NCBI GenBank assembly: GCA_026874595.1
Contig: CM049306.1
Location: forward strand, 26,341,519-26,405,518
Length of the DNA: 64,000 nucleotides
Direction: 5' to 3'
Source: Sipunculus nudus
Taxonomy: Eukaryota > Annelida > Sipuncula > Golfingiida > Sipunculidae
In this document: positions 24,381 to 33,668 of the stretch, one piece after another
Layout of the letters: each line of letters starts with the position of its first letter
How positions within the stretch are numbered: position 1 is the first letter of the stretch
Translations under genes and position numbers: made by a program
The notes under the pieces: generated by a model
Seen by the model: only the letters and a program-made list of their open reading frames with translations
The model's database searches: none
What the model was told of the DNA's origin: nothing

Positions 24381-25791
24381 CTCGGTTGCTTGGCCGCACC
24401 TAGTAGCCAAGTGTACTCATGAGGCTTTAGCGGTAGTACTCGCTAGAGTAATTCGTCTCGACACTTGAGGGGTCCCACTGCAGCCACATCTCAATTCTCA
24501 CAACTCACTGTTTCACATGCGGTCGCTGTCGAGAATCCGACAGTCGGTTTGTTACGGTTCGGGTATTCGGATCTTCTTGCTTGAGGTTGACCAGTTCTTC
24601 TTCGGTCCATGGTGTAGTCTTCAATTCTGTCATTCAGGTGGCGTTAGCAGTCTTTCTTCGAATCGGAAGTAAGCTCAACAATACATGTAGATTCTGGATC
24701 TGGTTCTGGAGTCTCTTTGATGGAGCAAAATACGTAATCATCGCTTCTACTTCTGTGGTTTCTGGGACTAGAGGCAGATGTGAGGATCTGTGCGGTGATG
24801 TAATTTGATGATTTGTTCTGAGAGTTTCAGGATCCCATGTGGTGTAGAGATTTAAATCAGCCCTTTTTTTCTGTAGACGTTTAACCCTATTTTCCCATCA
24901 AGATTGGGTAGATTACACACTAAACATGGTTGTTCATAAACTGACTCGCCGAGTTAGTCCTAACTGTGCTGTACTGGTGATATGTAATCGCTGACTATTC
25001 GCTGCTTGCAGTTGTACAAGGGTTGTCTTTAATGCATGTCTTATTTCAAATTGATCCAATATAATTATTTTTATATGATGATGTATGGAGAACCTGTGTC
25101 TATCAACAAATCTATTGTTCTATGTGGCCTCTTTGACGGCATTCGTCGTTTTGGCGGTCTTGCCGTTGTTGTATTCCGGTTCCGGTTGTCTTGGTCGCCT
25201 TTGGTTGGGCATACTTGCAATACTGTAGAAGTCTTGCTGACGAGGATCATGCTGCGTCGTTCTCTCGAGGACTGATGACCTCATAGGTGGCGTTGCTGGA
25301 TGATTCATCGTTGTTGTTTCCGGTTGAGGTGCGGTTGGATTTCTCTCAAGCCAGGTTGATCTCGGTTGAGTGTTAATTACTGCTGGATCAAAGGTAGTTC
25401 ATCTCTCCGATCGACTTAGGTTGGTCATGCTTGCCATGCTGTAGTGGGCTGGCAGGCGCTCATTCGGCTCTGTCACAGTATCTGTATATGATGACTCCAT
25501 GCGTGGCGCCGGTGGACGATTGTCAGCTGTAACCGCAGCTCTATGCTCCTGTTCATTAACTCATATCAGCCTCGGTGTATGGAACAGGGACATCGTCATA
25601 AGTAACAATATCCACCGTGAACTAGTGTTTTCTGTAGCCATTCTGTCAATTCATAACCCAAAGATATGTTTATCTAATATGTATAACTGTTAAGTTATTC
25701 TCAATAAATCATTTTTTTGGCGACAAGAACCAATAAAACTGCTGCTTAATTACTTATCAATTTGGAATCGATAATTAATGAATATACCCGA

Positions 25792-25809
25792 GCCCCGCGT
25801 TGGGCGCCA
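25792..25809 (-). other. Primer-binding site of element 2 (tRNA-Lys type)
   Basis: Seven bases inside the 5' LTR the minus strand reads TGGCGCCCAACGCGGGGC. From memory this is one base off the tRNA-Lys1,2 primer-binding site used by several retroviruses, so a lysine tRNA primer is inferred. Confidence 0.75.
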
Positions 25810-25816
25810 AAATATC

Positions 25817-26485
25817 TGTAACACCTGGGGGGGGTGTAGCAGACGCGAGTTCGGGTTAGTTTAATGAAGTCCTAACGGCTCGGGTTGATGTATCTGCACT
25901 TGACACTCTAAGTCGCATGCATTCATAAATGAAATAAGGCAGCAGTACATGATTAAGGTTTTAATACAACTTAGTAATAACTTACAGATGGCAAAAGAAG
26001 ATATTGAGGCGCTCTCTCACTCCGTTGCAGGCGAAGCCGGGGGCGTGGTGTCATTCCGCTACGCACAATACCCTAAACAATAATAATCCCCGTAAACGTA
26101 AGTTGGTAGAGTTGTCCAATTATATATACTCCTATGCAGTATAGGTTATCCAAAAGTAAATGTGAATATTCCAGTACAGAACCCCAATGGCAAGTTAACA
26201 CATCACTTCTAAGGCTGACACGAGAGCTGACCACCCTGAGAACGGACAGAGCAACACTCCACACTGTTAATTGACACGCTCTGCGCGCACTCTACTTATA
26301 GGCTGAAGGCGGACGGTGACCGTCCGAGCGGTATCCGCATGGTCATCCCTGCACAGGTTGTTATCGCCCAGCTCTACATCGCTGTTACAAGCCAGCGGAC
26401 AAACCCCGCTTACGTAAGTGAGATACACAGCTAACCCGGGCACCTGCAGTGTGACTGACCCCCACGGAACCATGCATTCACTACA
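25817..26485 (-). repeat. 5' LTR of element 2
   Basis: It begins TGTAACACC and ends CACTACA, followed by the ATAC target duplication and then 'tatgttttt', which continues the interrupted host repeat. Confidence 0.9.
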
Positions 26486-26612
26486 ATACTATGTTTTTGA
26501 CAGCCAGGTTTCCGCCACCACTGCCGCTCAATCCATGCCTCACTTCACCCGTCCCACTCTGAATTCAGCGGATACACATACTCGCTTGTCGGCTACCTAA
26601 ATTCTAGTTTTC
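26486..26612. repeat. Right half of the host repeat interrupted by element 2
   Basis: After ATAC the sequence 'tatgttttt' and then 'aatccatgcctcacttcacc' with 'gcggatacacata' rejoin the repeat seen at 19411 and 20760-20850. Confidence 0.7.
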
Positions 26613-27561
26613 ATAATGATGCTACTATTGCAAGGGTCACTTTGGAAATCTAGCAGTAGATGTCATGATGTGTTTTGTATGACCAAAGCCCAGTTTTCAT
26701 AAAATTTAGGTGTCCCTAAAGTGGATGGGAGCACTGCATCCCATCTAATCTGTCAACTAACTGAGGTAAACAGCAATCCAGTAAGCTTATTGCCTGCCAC
26801 AATGTCTCATTACTTGACAAAACTGCTGTAAGCTTGATCAGGTGATTGCAAATAAATTAATATAAGGTATTGGCAAAGGAAGGGCCACTACTAATGATAA
26901 GGCCAAAATAAAAAAGGAATGGTTCTCAGGCACTATAATTCAGAAATAAATGCGGGCGTTTTTTTATTTTTATTTTTTTCGTATGTTTTGATAAAAATGT
27001 CAAATGATAATGGAAAAACATGATAATAACAGATTTGTTTTGCTAAACAAGCTAAAGCACTACATAACAAAGGAAATTGTATGATTTAATCTACTTTGAA
27101 GAAATATCCAAGCGGTTGCAGCTCAAAATTGGTAAGTTTCTGTTGAAAATCAAAATAAAAATTTTTGATGCGGGGGGTTAAAATTGATGCGGGCAGTGCC
27201 TAAGAACCATGCCTTTAATTTTTTTTTTTGCCTAAAGGATACAGCTGGCCTCTAAAGTACCAGCTACTTGACTAGCTTCACAGCTGTCACAGGCTGTTCT
27301 GAAAGAATGTTTATTCAAATATAGAGGAGCATCCCTTCCCATGATAAAAAATTTCCTGATTGCTTGCCTACTGGAACTAACTGCCAGTTAAATTGCATCA
27401 TTTAACTAAGCATGTATACCTGGCCTCCACTTTTTAAATATCTATGATTGATTCAAGATCTTGTACCCAAACTGGACTTAATCATGGTCTGTATAATTTA
27501 GCATTGATGATGAACAAGCTTAGTGTAAAGTAGGGAAAAGTGTAAAGTAAATAATCAGTAT
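26613..27561. other. Intergenic stretch with a ~300-bp fold-back
   Basis: AT-rich, non-coding. The only structure seen is the inverted-repeat pair described separately at 26913-27216. Confidence 0.5.
26913..27216. mobile_element. Putative ~304-bp MITE
   Basis: 'aaaggaatggttctcaggca' at 26913 and 'agtgcctaagaaccatgcct' at 27195 are inverted repeats over 22 bases with two mismatches. 'atgcggg' words lie just inside both ends. No clear target duplication is visible, so the exact ends are uncertain. Confidence 0.5.
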
Positions 27562-27797
27562 TGTAAACTTCAGCGTGAAGCTCACACCAAAATGAAGGTG
27601 ACAACTCACCCTCAGTCACGTGTCACCGGGTCAGTAGCTTGAAATCCGTCGTTAAAGACTTGACCGCACTTGGCTAGCGTACTGACACAGAAACTCGGCA
27701 GGTGACCTCTCCTTTTCGCGGTTTCCATCCCGGCCCTTGGTAAGGTCGCTGGCAGGTCGGCCTGGCTGCACTTCGGCGCGAGTGCATTCCTCTTACA
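27562..27797 (-). repeat. 3' LTR of element 1
   Basis: 236 bp, starting TGTAAACTTCAGCG and ending CATTCCTCTTACA. It matches 35642-35877 base for base on inspection. Confidence 0.95.
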
Positions 27798-27811
27798 TCC
27801 CTCCCCTTTCC
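27798..27811 (-). other. Polypurine tract of element 1
   Basis: The minus strand reads GGAAAGGGGAGGGA directly before the 3' LTR, the expected plus-strand primer position. Confidence 0.85.
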
Positions 27812-28404
27812 ATAGACTGGCTGGTGTGACTGTAGCAGAATGTCTTTAAAACACATCATTTATCAGGGTTATTTCACTTTTGTCTATTATATGACAAAAC
27901 AAAGATATCAAATTACAGTTCAATTACTCGACACACTGAGACAAATACTTATCATTTCGAAAAAATACGAGGATTCATATTAAAATTGTCTTCAGGCCCT
28001 ACTTCCCTGACAATATGCGAGCTGGTGTCCATCATGAACACAGGCAGGACAGGGCCGCCTCATATTCACTCATCCTGATTACCAGCCCTCACGCTGTCGA
28101 GTGATATTGTATACCTCAGTACTTAACGAACAAAGAAAACTGAATCATGCATGGATGAGAGCAGAACGAGGCCGCTTCACATCCAACCGTTACAAACATT
28201 ACTAAGCCACCGTGCAGTTGGATGCATTACTAAGATTAAGAGGGGGCTCTGGAGATTCAGTGCACTCCTCATAATCCAGAACAAACTCGTGTTTCTGTGC
28301 AAGATTCATTGCAAGGGACAAAAACCATCCGTTGCATCTCCTATGCAGATGAAGCCTCTTAACTATGTTAGTTAACTTATCTAATAAGCAACTTATCTAA
28401 GCGC
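27812..28404 (-). other. Non-coding 3' region of element 1
   Basis: Between the end of the integrase tail and the polypurine tract no ORF of note or env-like gene is present. Nothing else is recognised. Confidence 0.6.
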
Positions 28405-29163
28405 TTATTTAATAAAATCTTGAAGGTGCCTCGGACTCTGGACCCTGCGGCCTCTGCGGGTAGTGCGATGGTCCTTTTCCCCAAGTTGCAGAGCCTGATT
28501 CTGAGCTTCACTGTCATGGACACCTTTTTCCTCCTCAGCTACCATCGGGAAGCGTTCCACTTCAGAGTCCGGCGTCCCTATAGCTGTGTCAGAGGCATCA
28601 GAACCTTCTTGAGCAGAGAATCCGCTTCCTGAAAGGTCTGATTCCTCTGGATCTGATTCCGGAAATAGGTTTCCTGTGACTGAATATTCACCGTCTGCAT
28701 CAGAGTGTCTATCGCTGGCTTCTTCTTGCTCGGGGTTTTGCTCCTTGAAGAACTGGTTCCTGGCCCGGCGAAGCCAAAATGGTAGGTGCTTTGTAGGACA
28801 AGCCTTCAAGTTATTGTAGTGTATGAAACTGTCGCGTCTCCTAGTCTTCACATTGTAGAGGGGATGCCTGCTGACGATCACCAAGTATGGTCCCTTGTAT
28901 TCTGGCTGTAGCTTTCGGCTGGTGCCCTTATTGATGGTTTTAACTAACTCATACACCAGCTTACCAGGTTCGAACTCTCTCTCGCGTGACTTAAGATCAT
29001 AGTGCCTCTTCTGATAGGCTTGTCTCGTCTTCAGATTTTGCCTGACCTGTTCATGGATCTTGATCAGCCTGTCCCTAAGGTCCTTGACCCACTGGTTTAC
29101 ACTGCACCCCTGTGAGTCTTTGTTTCCGCCAGTTGCTGTGCCAAAGATAAGATCCTCGGGTTT
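28405..29163 (-). pseudogene. Integrase C-terminal domain and acidic tail of element 1
   Basis: One frame runs on the minus strand from about 29163 to 28405. Its first part (KPEDLIFGTATGG, then a charged helix with RQAYQKRHYDLKSR) continues the integrase. Next come the C-terminal GPY/F-type module (PEYKGPYLVI, then NNLKACP) and an acidic Ser/Asp/Glu-rich tail of roughly 100 residues. It is displaced from the catalytic core by a one-base frame break near 29164. In related elements this region binds DNA or chromatin; here it belongs to a broken integrase. Confidence 0.8.
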
Positions 29164-29165
29164 GA

Positions 29166-30457
29166 CTACACTCTCCCTAGCATGACCTGGTTGTCAGAGA
29201 AACCGGTTGAACTGTTCACCTTTGAGTGCACAGCCATAGCAATCCTTGGAAGATCACGGTCCCAATCTTTAACATTCCCATCGTTCAGACAACGTATCAT
29301 TTGGAGGAGTGTCCTATTTTGCCTTTCAAGCTGTTTGTTCGAGCTTGGGTGGTACGGTGTCGTCCTGGTACGGGCTATATCGAGCATCCTGCACAGAGAT
29401 GAGAATATCTGTGATCCAAAATTGGTGCCCTGGTCAGTGTGCACATATTTAGGACATCCAAACGTGCTGACAAAATACTACAAGAACTTGGTGGCAATGG
29501 TGGAAGTTGATTGTTCTGGAACTGTAGCACAGCCTACCCACTTGGGGATCTGGTCAACCATCATTGCTACGTATTTGTTTCCTGCCTCACTATCAGTGAA
29601 AGAGACTAACACATCTAAATGTACTCTCTCCATTGGATAATCAGTGTGACTAGGTCTTTTCGTGGCCTTCTTATTCTTGTGGCACAAGTCACACGTCTGG
29701 CACAAATCACACTTACAATCTTGACTCATCTGGTACCAAATGAAAGACCTTTTCAGTCTTGTGAGCGATTTCTCATAGCCAACGTGTGTTGCAGCTTTAC
29801 TACCGTGGCACATGCTCAAAACTCCTGCTTGCAGGGACCTAGGAACAACGAGGTATGTCCAAGAGCCGGCTGTATCTTCCAACTTGTAGTTCAGCCCTGG
29901 ATCTTTAAGCAACAGCTGAGACTTGAGGAACCACAGCCATGTAGACGCCTGGCTGTTCAGAATGAAGTCTTCCTTCGTCAGCATTTCACTGTAGTCTTCA
30001 GATGACGACCATAATATCACTGAACTGATGTCGGGGTCCTGTTCCTGTAACTCAGCAAGTTCAGTTGAAGGGTAATCCTGCACCGGATAGGATGGTGCTG
30101 CCTCTTCCTCTTGGGAACTTTCCTCACATTGCTGGACTGTCGTGGTAAGTACAAGGTGCTTATCAGGCGAGGCAAACCAATCACCTGCACCACAAACTGC
30201 CGAGTCCCAACCCGGCGGCTTGGCTGCCTGAAACTGGGAATCTGGGCTGTCTGAGATGCAGGCATCGAGCTGCCTCACCCCTAATGGCAACACGTCGTCG
30301 ACATCATTGTGGAAACTCTCCCACAGGTAATGAGCCATGATGCAGTTCCGGCAAAACCCTGCAAGGAAGGCGTTCCCCATCGCAGACAGCTTGATAACAA
30401 TTGCACCTGTCCAATAGATCTTGCAAACGGGAAAGCGTACCTTCGCTCTGATGTATC
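29166..30457 (-). pseudogene. Integrase zinc-binding and catalytic core of element 1, one nonsense codon
   Basis: A single minus-strand frame contains a linker, the HHCC zinc module (HGSKAATH, then CKCDLC and CDLCHKNK), and the core with the first catalytic Asp in ERVHLDVLV, the second in HTDQGTNFGS and the Glu in NKQLERQNRTL. All three acidic residues are retained. A TAG at 29478-29480 lies about a dozen codons before the second Asp, and a one-base shift near 29164 breaks the C-terminus. Upstream, the frame differs from that of RNase H, so another frameshift lies between about 30320 and 30455. Normal function would be insertion of the cDNA into the genome; this copy cannot encode a full enzyme. 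Confidence 0.85.
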
Positions 30458-31703
30458 ACGCCTGGCCATTGCATAATTACAAACTTTGCCAGCTCCTCAA
30501 TCCGTTTTGTTAACTGTTCCTTGATGTATCTTAATGGCACGAGCCAAGCTAGGCAATTATGATCTGTCCTGACAATGAACCTCCTTCCCAAAACGTAGTG
30601 ACTGAAGTGCCGGCAGAATCTCATAATTGCAAGGAGCTCCTTCCGCATGGTGCAGTACCTCCTTTGTTCTGGTGTTAGGACGAAGCAGCCCAACACTTTT
30701 GTTTTCTCAACACTGGAGCCCCCTGTATCCGTCAGTGAAGCTGTTTGGACCGGGTAAGTGCTGAATGGTGGTTCGCTTACCCAGACCAGCACGGCCGATT
30801 CCGAACAAGCCTCACCACCACCCTTGTCCCAATCCCCATTGTTCTGATCTTGTGGGACAATTGTTCCTTCAATCTCTAAGGCAGTGCCAATACTGACCCC
30901 AGCTTCCAGTGTCACATGATGGTCAGAGTAGTTTATCAAACTGAGGAACCCATCTTCTCTAGTGTAAGCAGCTGACCCAAGGAGTCCTTTCAAGTTTCTG
31001 CCGAGGGGTTCCATGATGAATTCAAGGCCATTCATTGCACCTAGTACCGTCATCTTGATTCCAGAAACCGTGTTAGGCGGTATGATATGCCTTCTTCCAG
31101 TGGTTACCACATATACTGGGCACAGCTGTCCATTGTAAGTTTGTTTAAGAGATGCTAGTACTGTTTTTTCTGGCATGAATTTAGTGTTGGTGGCAAAGTT
31201 CATGGAACACTTCTTGGCTATCAGGAATTCTACGCGCAGCAGGTCTGTTATGTCTGCTACATACCACTGCCATTCATACTGCTTGTCCCCAAGTTTGAGT
31301 GTTCTGCCATCGACTTTGACATTTGGGATAAGACTAGCATCTTTTTCAATACTTTTCAGGTTTACTCGGTTTGTATTGATGAGTTCGCCGGACGGTATCT
31401 GCTCAAACTGGTCTTTGCTCAAAATGGACACCTGTGCGGCACTGTCTACTGTTGCATTTGTTCTTATTCCATTTAACTCAACGGGCACCACCAGTGATTG
31501 CCCTCTACCAAAAGTCCCATTTGCTTCAATGGTCACCAGGTCTTGATCTTTCTTTAATTGCCCGTAAACCCCAGGTGCAAGGCTGGGCTCGATTACATTT
31601 TCCTTGGCTTCCAGATGGCCATTTAGGAGTCGGGTTGAGTCTTGGCCAGTGGACCCAACCCTTTGGCATTTAAACCCTGTGCCGTTTCCTGGCTTGTCTG
31701 TGA
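30304..31703 (-). CDS. pol: Pol N-terminal part: aspartic protease fused to partial RNase H, RT core missing
   Basis: The pol frame opens inside gag at about 31703 and overlaps the gag end, in the -1 frame; it has no ATG near its start. Counting from the GTG at 31534-31536, a retropepsin-like motif VDSAAQVSIL sits at residues 30-39 (DSA in place of the usual DTG/DSG). A long C-terminal protease extension reaches about residue 235. A poorly matching linker follows, and from about residue 284 the RNase H region begins at FVLTPEQRRYC, with the Glu of RKELLAI and the Asp of VRTDHNCLAWL. There is no YxDD motif, no RT fingers or palm, and the first RNase H Asp is gone. An internal deletion of roughly a kilobase or more is inferred, joining near 30700-30820. 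Confidence 0.82.
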
Positions 31704-33668
31704 TTTACTCAGGCAATCTTGTTTGAAATTGCCATTTTGATGGCATTTAAAGCAAACTGTTTCTTCAGGTCTCTGGGGTGAACGACTGTAACTTGGTGAC
31801 CTAGATCTTGACCTTGATGGTTCCATCAACGTTTGGAGCATAGATTCTAAACGGCTCATCCTTTCATTGAATTGCTCGTTCATTTTTTCCATTCGTTCGT
31901 TCATTCTCATCTCAAATCCAGAACTGCCTGTTGATTCACTGAGTCTAGCAGACTCAAAGTTGGGAGCATCCCTAACACTCGTGGCTCTGACTGAATGGCT
32001 GGTCTCCTCCGACGAGTCTGGATGACTGTGGAAACTTACCCTGCGGACTGGCAGTGATGACATGCCATAAACTGCCTTATAGTTGTTAGCAGCATCTTTC
32101 ACATATTGCACCGCTTTGTTTACCTTTGTTGGGTTTCTGCACAAAGCTGTGGCTGCTGCCTTTTTGTCGAGGCAACCTTTCAGGAAGTACTCGACCGCTA
32201 ATTGCTCCACAGTGGATTCTTTTGCTCCGGGTAAGCCGTTCATGACTTGAAATAGGACCTTCTGGCCAAACTCCTCTAACGTTTGTCTCTCCTCCTGTTT
32301 CAAATACTGTAACTCCCTACGAACAGTGATGGGCGCCTCACTAATTCCAAAACGCTTACTTAGCTTGCGGGTCAAGGTTCGGTAGTCTGAGTCCAGCCTA
32401 AGTTCCCTCACATAGTCTAGTGCTTTACCCGAAAGGCAGTCTAGAAGGCGTTCTGTACGTTTATGACTGGACCATCCATACCGTTCTGCATACCTACTGA
32501 ACTGGTAAATAAAGCTGTCCCAGTTGGTGTTCTCGCCGCCAGAGAAGGTTATTAACTTTGGCGCCTGGGGGCTGCCAGAGCGACCTGTGTGGGCCCTGTG
32601 ATGACCACCATGTCTCTCCTCTGAGCTATCTGAACTGGAGCTATGATGGCGGTGCTTAGTGTGCTTTCTCTTCAGACATCTGTACTCACAATCACTTGAG
32701 CTATCTGAACTTTCTGACGTGCTCGAGTTTCCATGATCCCTCCGTCGTCTTCCTGATTGTTTGCAACTCCTAGGCCTGTGATCCTCAACAGGGAGATATT
32801 CCACATGACTTCTCGGTATTTGCTCCCTCGATTGCCCAGACCTTGAGTGTCTCATGGTTTTGTGACTATGTCTCATCTCCCAGGAAGCGGGTTCCCTGTC
32901 TCGAACATGTAGATTGTCCCTGTCTGGTCTCCGTTGCACCTGAGATGGGGGCACATCATAGCTATGATAATATGGGTCTTGATCATGACAAGGGCCTGCA
33001 TCCAGATGTTGGCTTGGGTTGCGGTGTCTTGTTGCTAAGCGACTTGTGACTAATGCCACTCTTGGCCTCCTAGGAGGAGGTTCACGATGTGGAGAATGGC
33101 TTTGGACCTCATGGATAGTGAGCTGGTTACCCTCCTCGTCTGAGTGGCATGAGTATCCCATTGTTGAATTAGATGCTGAGCCGACTGAGCCCACCTTTCT
33201 ACATCGGTTTGGTGCACCTAGTACCAATATGTCAGATAATGGAAACGTATCGGCTATATCCTGTATGGTGTTTGAGGTACTGTCAGAGCCTCTGGGTTTA
33301 CTTCTGTTTATTGTAAAATTCCCCCCATACACTCCTTGTTTGGGATGGGCTCGTAACAGCTGACCGATTTTTGGATCACTATGGGCTTTCCCATTTATGT
33401 CCACATGTGCTGGAGCACTGTCGTCCTCATGGATTTCAGATCTTTGTTCTGTATTTGAGAAATGCAGTCTCCCCTCTTGAACAAGCTGGAGCCATGTTGT
33501 GGCTAAGACTCCAGTCACACCTTCAAGATCGTCTGGGCCAAAGTCTGGGTTTTCATCTCTTAGCAGGATGATCTCTTTGGCGGAGTCTTTAGTAAGTATA
33601 TCATGAAGATGTTCGGTCATCTGTCTGGCTGACGCCTTACAAACATCTAATCGCTTATGACTAGCCAT
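31623..33668 (-). CDS. gag: Gag polyprotein of LTR element 1, intact 681 aa
   Basis: The ORF starts at ATG 33666-33668 and ends at TAA 31623-31625 without interruption. The N-terminal third is variable and charged. A Ser/Arg/His-rich middle contains RHHSSSSDSSEERHGG. The retrotransposon capsid (Retrotrans_gag) region follows (LITFSGGENTNWDSFIYQF to LKGCLDKKAA), then a Met/Glu-rich coiled coil and an SRSRSPSYSRSP stretch. The final zinc knuckle, residues 639-652, reads CFKCHQNGNFKQDC, so the usual His of CX2CX4HX4C is Asn. Gag normally assembles the cytoplasmic particle and packages RNA. An open gag in a copy lacking RT suggests selection up to recent mobilisation, or simple youth. Confidence 0.92.
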   Translation of the reverse strand: MASHKRLDVCKASARQMTEHLHDILTKDSAKEIILLRDENPDFGPDDLEGVTGVLATTWLQLVQEGRLHFSNTEQRSEIHEDDSAPAHVDINGKAHSDPKIGQLLRAHPKQGVYGGNFTINRSKPRGSDSTSNTIQDIADTFPLSDILVLGAPNRCRKVGSVGSASNSTMGYSCHSDEEGNQLTIHEVQSHSPHREPPPRRPRVALVTSRLATRHRNPSQHLDAGPCHDQDPYYHSYDVPPSQVQRRPDRDNLHVRDREPASWEMRHSHKTMRHSRSGQSREQIPRSHVEYLPVEDHRPRSCKQSGRRRRDHGNSSTSESSDSSSDCEYRCLKRKHTKHRHHSSSSDSSEERHGGHHRAHTGRSGSPQAPKLITFSGGENTNWDSFIYQFSRYAERYGWSSHKRTERLLDCLSGKALDYVRELRLDSDYRTLTRKLSKRFGISEAPITVRRELQYLKQEERQTLEEFGQKVLFQVMNGLPGAKESTVEQLAVEYFLKGCLDKKAAATALCRNPTKVNKAVQYVKDAANNYKAVYGMSSLPVRRVSFHSHPDSSEETSHSVRATSVRDAPNFESARLSESTGSSGFEMRMNERMEKMNEQFNERMSRLESMLQTLMEPSRSRSRSPSYSRSPQRPEETVCFKCHQNGNFKQDCLSKSQTSQETAQGLNAKGLGPLAKTQPDS
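31626..31680 (-). promoter_or_regulatory. Candidate -1 ribosomal frameshift signal, gag to pol
   Basis: In the gag frame the minus strand reads G GGT TTA at 31677-31671, a heptamer of the X XXY YYZ class. Nine bases downstream GGGTTGGGT pairs with ACTCAACCC (nine pairs, one G-U). The loop word TGGCCA can pair with a second TGGCCA ten bases after the stem, forming an H-type pseudoknot. The pol frame lies in -1 relative to gag and is open across this site from 31703, whereas the gag stop TAA is at 31623-31625. Signal type, spacing and frame all agree; function is inferred. Confidence 0.7.

Larger units (their letters stand above)
22203..26485 (-). mobile_element. LTR retrotransposon 2, Ty3/gypsy-like, decayed body
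   Basis: Two direct repeats of 679 and 669 bp (22203-22881 and 25817-26485) begin TGTAACACC and end CACTACA. They flank 2.9 kb. The element is bounded by a 4-bp target duplication ATAC (22199-22202 and 26486-26489). A polypurine tract beside the left LTR and a primer-binding site beside the right LTR place transcription on the minus strand. By eye the LTRs differ by about ten substitutions plus G-run length, roughly 98% identity. The body keeps only fragments of integrase, with stops and frameshifts and no long ORF, so it cannot be autonomous. Confidence 0.9.

Noticed and set aside
29182-29640. 152-codon plus-strand ORF over the retroelement
   Set aside because: It is antisense to the integrase frame with its catalytic residues; the minus-strand reading explains the sequence.
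31175-31546. 123-codon plus-strand ORF
   Set aside because: It is a shadow of the protease frame on the opposite strand.
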